Origin: Fimbriimonadales bacterium
GTDB lineage: Bacteria > Armatimonadota > Fimbriimonadia > Fimbriimonadales > GBS-DC
DNA: 9,348 nt
Direction: 5' to 3'
NCBI GenBank assembly: GCA_026416655.1
Contig: JAOAES010000209.1
Coordinates: 1-9,348, forward strand
Shown here: piece by piece, positions 5,370-9,348 of the stretch
Layout: every line of letters starts with the position of its first letter
Numbering within the stretch: the stretch's first letter is position 1
Program-made: the position numbers and the translations under genes
Notes under the pieces: model-generated
Database searches by the model: none
What the model was told of the DNA's origin: nothing
Seen by the model: the letters and a program-made list of their open reading frames with translations, nothing else

Positions 5370-6482
5370 ATGAAAAAACGCGCTTTCTGGATTGTCGCCG
5401 TCTTATTAGTCGCAGCGGCTGTTGCGGTTCGCTTGCTCTATCAGTCGCCTGAAGACGCGCATGAGCGTCTCCATGCGGAGGAGGCGCGCGCCCAGGCAGA
5501 GATTGAAGCACTCGCAAGCCTACCCCCCGAACAGCAGCTCCCGCGACTGAAACAATATCTCGCGCCGGATGCGCAGGTGGCGGTACGCACGGCGGCGGTC
5601 GATGCAGTGGTTCGTATCGATGCGCCCGAAGCGCGTGCCTTGCTTCGTGATGCGCTGCGCGACTATGCCTCGCCGGTGCGAGTGCGCGTCGCAGAGATGG
5701 CGAACCGCCTCCCGCGGGAAGAAGCCGCCGCACTGCTTATCGACTGCCTGCTGGATCACGACACCCTCGTGCGCCAAACCGCGATTACCCATCTGCAAGC
5801 CATGCGGGAACGGCGCGCTGTCGCCACGCTTGTCGAACTGTTGCGCAACGACCCGAACGACCAGACTCAGCACATGGCGATGGGCGCGCTTCGAGCCATT
5901 ACGAGGCAACCCTTCTACGCCCGCTACACAGACCCGTCCGAAAAACGTGCCCGCGCACGCCAACAGTGGCTGGAGTGGTGGACGAAAGCCCAGAGTCAGT
6001 ATCCCTCCCGTGAGTCCCAGCCGCTTTATCCCCAGCGCACAATCCCTGCGCCCGACCTCACCTTGCGCACTATCGATGGAGAAACGATTTCACTTCGCAA
6101 CCGCCCCAAGCCCTTGCTGATTAACTTCTGGGGCACATGGTGCGGCGAGTGCCAGCACGAGTTGCCCGCACTCATCCGCCTCCACGAAAAATACGGCGAT
6201 CAGGTGCAGGTCGTTGGCGTGGCGTTCGACGAACCTGAGGGGGAGCAGGGACTGCGCAAGTTCTGCGCGGAGAAGGGTGTACGCTATCCTCAGGTGATGG
6301 GCGACCAGCGCATCGCCGACGCTTTCCACCTGCACGGCGTCCCCCAGACCGTGCTCATCGATACGCAGGGCGATATCTGCTTCTGGTGGGTCGGCGAACG
6401 CGACTTCGGCACGCTGGAACGTGCGCTGCAAGCCGTGATGGCTAAAGGCTCACCACTCCCTGCGGATACAGCTCGCGAATAA
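5370..6482 (+). CDS. Membrane-anchored HEAT-repeat / TlpA-like thioredoxin fusion
   Basis: This 370-residue protein combines an N-terminal signal anchor (about 5-24), α-helical HEAT-like repeats (about 55-190) and a C-terminal TlpA/ResA-type thioredoxin domain (about 224-355). In the repeats, helix pairs such as AVRTAAVDAVVRIDAPEA and LVRQTAITHLQAM recur at roughly 30-35 residue steps. The redox motif is WCGEC (C258, C261) in LLINFWGTWCGECQHELPAL. The cis-proline is P325 in GVPQTVLID, so the active site looks complete. TlpA-like proteins reduce or exchange disulfides outside the cytoplasmic membrane, often for cytochrome c maturation. The HEAT part probably recruits a protein partner. No cytochrome genes are nearby, so the substrate is unknown. 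The start is ATG 5370 with an MKKR n-region and no SD. The 3' end overlaps the convergent DUF58 gene by 41 nt. Confidence 0.9.
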   Translation: MKKRAFWIVAVLLVAAAVAVRLLYQSPEDAHERLHAEEARAQAEIEALASLPPEQQLPRLKQYLAPDAQVAVRTAAVDAVVRIDAPEARALLRDALRDYASPVRVRVAEMANRLPREEAAALLIDCLLDHDTLVRQTAITHLQAMRERRAVATLVELLRNDPNDQTQHMAMGALRAITRQPFYARYTDPSEKRARARQQWLEWWTKAQSQYPSRESQPLYPQRTIPAPDLTLRTIDGETISLRNRPKPLLINFWGTWCGECQHELPALIRLHEKYGDQVQVVGVAFDEPEGEQGLRKFCAEKGVRYPQVMGDQRIADAFHLHGVPQTVLIDTQGDICFWWVGERDFGTLERALQAVMAKGSPLPADTARE

Positions 6483-7317
6483 TCACATCCTGCGGAGCGC
6501 GGTCATTACGCAGCGACACATAAGTCGCGCCGATGCGACGGCAAGCGTTCTGTATCGCTTCGTTATGCGCCTTCAACCGGCGCTGATACTCCTGCAGCAC
6601 GCCTCCAGTTGCCGTGATGTCCAGCTCTTCCCCCGTCTCGGCGTCGATGAGCTTCAGGTCGCCCTCTAAATCGGGATCTAACTCCACTTCCGAGAGGATG
6701 TGCAGCACGACCACCTCATGGCGTCGGCTGCCCAGCGCGCGCAGGGCGTCCGGGAACTGCTCGTCCAAGCCGTCGGTGAGCAGGATTGCCAGCCCCGTCG
6801 GTAAGTTGGCGTGGGCGAATCGCTGGATGCTCGCTGCCAGATGTCTGCCGTCGGGCTGACGCGCGCGCAACCACTCCAGCAGGCGCGTGAAGGCGACCCT
6901 GCCGCGCAGCGGGCGCGCCTCGGTGGGATGATGATGGAGCGCGACGGGATACACCGCATCGCCTGCAATCAAGCCGATGTAGCCCAGGCACGCTGCCAGC
7001 GAGCGCGCCGCGTCGAACTTCGTCGGCTCGCCAAACGCCATCGACGCCGAGCAGTCCAGCAGCAGGTGGATGGGCAACTCCTGCTCATCCTGATAAGTAC
7101 GCAGGTAGGCGCGGTCTAACCGTGCAAGGATATTCCAGTCCAGGTGGCGCAGGTCGTCGCCCGGCGCGTAGTGGCGATAGTCGGCAAACTCAATAGAGAT
7201 ACCCTTACGTGGGGAAAGTCGTTCCCCCCGTATCGCCGCCGCATGCGACTTTTTGGGCTGAAACCGATACCGCTCCAGCCGCCCCAGCACATCGACAGAG
7301 ACCCCATCCCAAGCCAT
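6442..7317 (-). CDS. DUF58 family protein with a von Willebrand factor A-like domain
   Basis: DUF58 proteins are usually partners of MoxR-type AAA+ ATPases in complexes that act on other proteins; their exact role is mostly undefined. The 291 residues carry the family signature RGERLSPRKGISIEFADYRHY followed by PGDDLRHLDWNILARLD (about 30-68), then a vWA-like fold with the MIDAS motif DCSAS (88-92) and LLTDGLDE (179-186). There is no transmembrane segment, unlike the longer membrane-anchored DUF58 proteins. I chose ATG 7317 because the family N-terminus starts soon after and a TACACT box lies 6 nt upstream. An in-frame ATG at 7359 would add 14 residues. No MoxR gene is adjacent within the window, which is unusual for this family. 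The gene is downstream of an oxidoreductase on the same strand but has its own putative promoter. Confidence 0.9.
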   Translation of the reverse strand: MAWDGVSVDVLGRLERYRFQPKKSHAAAIRGERLSPRKGISIEFADYRHYAPGDDLRHLDWNILARLDRAYLRTYQDEQELPIHLLLDCSASMAFGEPTKFDAARSLAACLGYIGLIAGDAVYPVALHHHPTEARPLRGRVAFTRLLEWLRARQPDGRHLAASIQRFAHANLPTGLAILLTDGLDEQFPDALRALGSRRHEVVVLHILSEVELDPDLEGDLKLIDAETGEELDITATGGVLQEYQRRLKAHNEAIQNACRRIGATYVSLRNDRAPQDVIIRELYPQGVVSL

Positions 7318-7323
7318 AGCAGA

Positions 7324-7332
7324 AGTGTACCA
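7324..7332 (-). promoter_or_regulatory. Extended -10 box before the DUF58 gene
   Basis: The minus strand reads TGG-TACACT, ending 6 nt before the ATG at 7317. The predicted start is at or next to the A of ATG, so the transcript would be leaderless. No SD is present, and the -35 region is a G/C run without a recognisable hexamer. Confidence 0.5.
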
Positions 7333-7347
7333 TGTCTGTAGAGTCGG

Positions 7348-7371
7348 GGGGGCGCACACTAAGATGCCCCC
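7348..7371. repeat. GC-rich inverted repeat upstream of the DUF58 promoter
   Basis: GGGGGC (7348-7353) and GCCCCC (7366-7371) pair around a 12-nt loop. It sits about 16 bp upstream of the TGG-TACACT box. It may be an operator, or a hairpin at the end of the upstream transcript. Confidence 0.35.
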
Positions 7372-7372
7372 T

Positions 7373-7433
7373 AAAAAGCTCCCTGTTCCATATCTCGCCC
7401 GCCGCCCCTTTCCCTCTGAAGGCAGGGAGGGAA
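7373..7433 (-). terminator. Possible terminator region downstream of the oxidoreductase, with alternative hairpins
   Basis: On the minus strand CTCCCTG (7423-7429) can pair with CAGGGAG (7379-7385), which is followed by C and five T's (7373-7377). The 37-nt loop is long. A competing hairpin pairs TTCCCTC with GAGGGAA (7410-7416 with 7427-7433, 10-nt loop). The region lies 17 nt past the oxidoreductase stop, where a terminator would be expected, but neither structure is textbook. Confidence 0.3.
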
Positions 7434-7449
7434 TCTGCCACGCCCCGAG

Positions 7450-8418
7450 TTAACCTGTGATTTTCTCCAAAACGGCGAGCGCGTTTGCCACCGCCATGCG
7501 CCCATCATAACCGTCAAAGGGGAGCGACTCGTTATAAAGCACCGCCCGCACAAAGCTGCGCAACTCCCACATGTAGGGTTCGGGTGTGCCGATTTCTTCG
7601 GGGGTGAGGTTCATTTCCTGCCCCCCGATGCGCTTGTATCGAATCTCGCCGCTGAAACCTGTGTGTTCGAGCGCGCCCTCCGTGCCAACGATACGCACGG
7701 TGTATCCGCCCAGTGCGTCGATGATGCTGCACTCGATATCGCCTGCAACGCCGTTTTCGAAGCGTAGCAGGGCGTGCCAGTGCTGGATGAAGTTCGGCTC
7801 AGTGAAGGGCTGTCTCCCCTGCGCCGCGACGACTTCGAACTCGCCAAACAACCAGCGTAGATAGTCGAGTTCATGCACGTTCATCTCCAGCAGCACACCG
7901 CCGCTTTGCGCTGGGTCAGCGCGCCAGCCCTCCTTGAACAGGTTCAGTTCATAGCCCCTGCGCTGCAGGTGTACCGCGACTGGCTCGCCAATCACGCCTT
8001 CCTGCAACCACTGCTTGGACTGCCAGAACAAGGGGAACAGGCGCAGCACCTGCCCAACCATCAGCACGCGCCCTGACTGCTGCGCCGCCTGCAGCAGCGC
8101 GTCGCAGTGTTCCACCGTGAGCGCGAGCGGCTTCTCGCAAAACAGATGCTTGCCACTCTGCAGAATCTGCATGCCCAGTTCGTAATGCGTATAGGGCGGC
8201 GTGGCGAGGATGCAGGCGTCGAGTTCAGGGTCGTCCAACACGGCTTGGAGGCTCTCGTAGGCGGGAACTTCCAGTTCGGTAGCGGCGCGTTGGGTCAGTT
8301 CGGGATCAGCGTCGTACACGCCGACCAGTCTCGCCTCACTTAGGGGGCGCAGCTGCCACGCCAGATGCCGCCCGATGCCGCCCGCGCCTATCAGCCCGAT
8401 TCGCAACTGTGTGTGCAT
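7450..8418 (-). CDS. Gfo/Idh/MocA family NAD(P)-dependent oxidoreductase
   Basis: Members oxidise or reduce hydroxyl groups of sugars, inositols and related compounds using NAD(P). The 322 residues start with a Rossmann fold, RIGLIGAGGIGRHLA (6-20), with GAGGIG at 11-16. The cofactor/substrate loop is CEKPLAL (94-100), with K96 the usual conserved lysine. SGGVLLEMNVHELDYLRWLFG (172-192) holds the HxxD pair H182 and D185 that the family uses at the active site. The C-terminal β-sheet domain is complete, and the length is normal. I chose ATG 8418 because the Rossmann strand begins six residues later. An ATG at 8469 would add 17 residues that look non-coding and contain the putative promoter. 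The exact substrate cannot be read from sequence; with the phytase about 5 kb away an inositol substrate is conceivable but unsupported. Confidence 0.92.
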   Translation of the reverse strand: MHTQLRIGLIGAGGIGRHLAWQLRPLSEARLVGVYDADPELTQRAATELEVPAYESLQAVLDDPELDACILATPPYTHYELGMQILQSGKHLFCEKPLALTVEHCDALLQAAQQSGRVLMVGQVLRLFPLFWQSKQWLQEGVIGEPVAVHLQRRGYELNLFKEGWRADPAQSGGVLLEMNVHELDYLRWLFGEFEVVAAQGRQPFTEPNFIQHWHALLRFENGVAGDIECSIIDALGGYTVRIVGTEGALEHTGFSGEIRYKRIGGQEMNLTPEEIGTPEPYMWELRSFVRAVLYNESLPFDGYDGRMAVANALAVLEKITG

Positions 8419-8429
8419 GAGCGAGTTGT

Positions 8430-8437
8430 AGTATACC
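8430..8437 (-). promoter_or_regulatory. Putative -10 box for the oxidoreductase
   Basis: The minus strand reads GGTATACT, a near-consensus hexamer ending 11 nt before the ATG at 8418. The predicted start is near 8423, leaving a leader of about 5 nt with no SD. Spacing is identical to the HEAT-TlpA gene. Only a weak -35-like TTTCTC lies upstream. Confidence 0.5.
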
Positions 8438-8529
8438 TTCGCGCCAGCACTCTGAGAAACGGGCTGCAAACACGCGGTAGAGAAGGACTGGGGCTATTGC
8501 TCCCCCTGTTAATCCTTCGTTAAATTCCT

Positions 8530-8545
8530 GACTCACTGGTCAGTC
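8530..8545. promoter_or_regulatory. Imperfect 16-bp palindrome, possible operator
   Basis: The bases read GACTcACtgGTcAGTC, where the lower-case positions break the symmetry (12 of 16 symmetric). The layout resembles operators of TetR-type repressors. It lies about 30 bp upstream of the TATAGT box of the secreted-protein gene and about 110 bp upstream of the oxidoreductase start on the other strand. The regulator is not in the window. Confidence 0.35.
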
Positions 8546-8575
8546 GCCTGTCCGATTCGCGCCTCTAAATGAGTC

Positions 8576-8581
8576 TATAGT
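8576..8581 (+). promoter_or_regulatory. Possible -10 box for the exported protein gene
   Basis: TATAGT lies 50 nt before the ATG at 8632, giving a leader of roughly 45 nt with an SD. No clear -35 is present, and it lacks the GG that precedes the other boxes. Confidence 0.3.
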
Positions 8582-8584
8582 GCA

Positions 8585-8607
8585 TGGAAGCGCGACGAAG
8601 GCTTCCA
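8585..8607 (+). repeat. 7-bp inverted repeat in the leader of the exported protein gene
   Basis: TGGAAGC (8585-8591) and GCTTCCA (8601-8607) form a perfect 7-bp stem with a 9-nt loop, about 25 nt before the start codon and ahead of the SD. If the TATAGT box is right, it would lie at the very 5' end of the mRNA, where it could protect against decay. Confidence 0.45.
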
Positions 8608-8631
8608 ATTACGAAATGAGAGGTGCAGGCT

Positions 8632-9348
8632 ATGCGACTCACTCGTTGGCTTGGTTTGACGGTGAGCAGCGCGCTCACCATGTCTGTTACGCTCGGACAG
8701 CAGTTTCAGGTGTTTAATAACAGCGGTCCCAACAACGTAGACTTTAGCCTGTCGCAGTCCAGCTCGGGTCCCACCAGCGGCGCGTTCACCAGCGCCGAGT
8801 GGGTGCTGCGCGATACTTCCTTTCAAGGTACAGGAAATGGCTGGACATGGAGCCGAAATGTATCCCCGTTCAGCAGCGGCGACCCGTTCGGGCGGCTCGT
8901 GCTGCGCTTTTCGGGCACAGGTGGCACAGACGCTGGCAGCTACTGGCGTCTGCCCTCCAACCGCTCTGGCGGTGTGACGAGCAACAACCCCGGCGGCGTG
9001 GCGACCTTCACCACATGGACGGGTTCGGGGCACTTCTTCCGCACGGAGCAGCTCTCCAACCGCCCTGCGTTCGGCGGCGAGCTGGAGACGCGCATCCGCG
9101 CTCAGGCGAATAACGCCGCCGGCTTGAGCGTAAGCGTCGCGCCCACCGTGAACATCACGGGCATCCCCGATGACGACCTGATTAACCCCGGTTTACAAGT
9201 GAACAAGAACTTCAACTCGACGATTACGATTAACTGGAATGTGCTGGGCGCGCAGGTGTTCCGCGGACAGGTCGCGGGCGGCGCGTACTTCGGCGCGATT
9301 AACTCCCCGTTCCGCGACGACGCCTGCCTCGTGGCGGACTTCAAAATC
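8632..9348 (+). CDS. Exported Ser/Asn/Gly-rich protein of unknown function, 3' end outside window
   Basis: The frame is open from ATG 8632 to the window edge, 239 codons without a stop. The start is supported by GAGAGGT (8618-8624) 7 nt upstream. Residues 1-23 look like a signal peptide: MRLTRWLGLTVSSALTMSVT followed by LGQ, with basic residues then a hydrophobic stretch. The mature part is rich in Ser, Asn, Gly, Thr and aromatic residues, for example FNNSGPNNVDFSLSQSSSG and WVLRDTSFQGTGNGWTW, a composition typical of β-sandwich extracellular proteins. One cysteine (C231) is seen. I do not recognise a family. A C-terminal sorting or anchor signal (such as PEP-CTERM) may lie beyond the edge. 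It is divergent from the oxidoreductase. The coding call is strong; the role is unknown. Confidence 0.82.
   Translation, partial: MRLTRWLGLTVSSALTMSVTLGQQFQVFNNSGPNNVDFSLSQSSSGPTSGAFTSAEWVLRDTSFQGTGNGWTWSRNVSPFSSGDPFGRLVLRFSGTGGTDAGSYWRLPSNRSGGVTSNNPGGVATFTTWTGSGHFFRTEQLSNRPAFGGELETRIRAQANNAAGLSVSVAPTVNITGIPDDDLINPGLQVNKNFNSTITINWNVLGAQVFRGQVAGGAYFGAINSPFRDDACLVADFKI

Noticed and set aside
5520..5963. 147-codon open frame antisense to the HEAT repeats
   Set aside because: Shadow frame with no recognisable features. The plus-strand protein is well supported.
8575..9033. 152-codon open frame antisense to the exported protein gene
   Set aside because: Arg/Ala/His-rich translation without pattern. 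The plus-strand gene has a signal peptide and SD and runs open to the window edge.
1..9348. tRNA, rRNA, CRISPR array, transposase or phage genes
   Set aside because: I looked on both strands and saw no such genes and no regularly spaced repeats. The only mobile-type element is the short inverted repeat at 3335-3412.

Overview
This 9.35 kb window is high-GC bacterial chromosome with nine genes, seven complete and one cut at each edge. There is no RNA gene, insertion sequence, phage gene or CRISPR array. The gene set does not fix the lineage. A hybrid PAS kinase, a HEAT-TlpA fusion, a DUF58 protein, an oxidoreductase of the Gfo/Idh/MocA family, a β-propeller phytase of the kind seen in environmental phyla, and a Ser/Asn/Gly-rich secreted protein would fit a free-living environmental bacterium, perhaps Armatimonadota or a similar phylum. 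That placement is inference only.

Layout: (1) 1-423 (+) is the C-terminal part of elongation factor P. Its stop codon interlocks with the stop of a convergent cytosolic hybrid histidine kinase (420-1958, -). (2) After a roughly 300 bp non-coding region come a β-propeller phytase with no visible signal peptide (2255-3262, +), a secreted lytic transglycosylase (3298-4464, +), and a RimI-type N-acetyltransferase (4457-4987, +) that overlaps the transglycosylase by 8 nt. (3) A small three-helix membrane protein (4969-5301, -) is divergent from a membrane-anchored HEAT-repeat/TlpA-thioredoxin fusion (5370-6482, +), with 68 bp between them. (4) A DUF58 protein (6442-7317, -) lies downstream of a Gfo/Idh/MocA oxidoreductase (7450-8418, -), with hairpins between them. 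(5) A divergent gene for an unrecognised exported protein (8632-9348, +) runs off the right edge.

Two patterns stand out. First, several genes have a -10-like octamer of the form GGTAnAnT (GGTACAAT, GGTAGAAT, GGTACACT, GGTATACT, GGAATACT) placed 6 or 11 nt before the start codon or just ahead of a strong Shine-Dalgarno. This suggests leaderless or near-leaderless transcription alongside SD-led genes. Second, a perfect 28-bp inverted repeat, which looks like a dispersed palindromic repeat (REP/MITE type), lies inside the lytic transglycosylase gene between the start codon and the signal-peptide core, so it appears to be translated as part of the export signal.

Functionally this is mostly housekeeping: translation (EF-P, RimI), signalling (kinase), cell wall and envelope (transglycosylase, TlpA fusion, membrane protein), phosphate scavenging (phytase) and sugar or polyol metabolism (oxidoreductase). 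Three convergent pairs overlap at their 3' ends without visible terminators, so the region is compact. I see no defence or mobile gene cluster. The most unusual items are the translated repeat, the start-proximal promoter motif, the HEAT-TlpA fusion and the phytase without a signal peptide.
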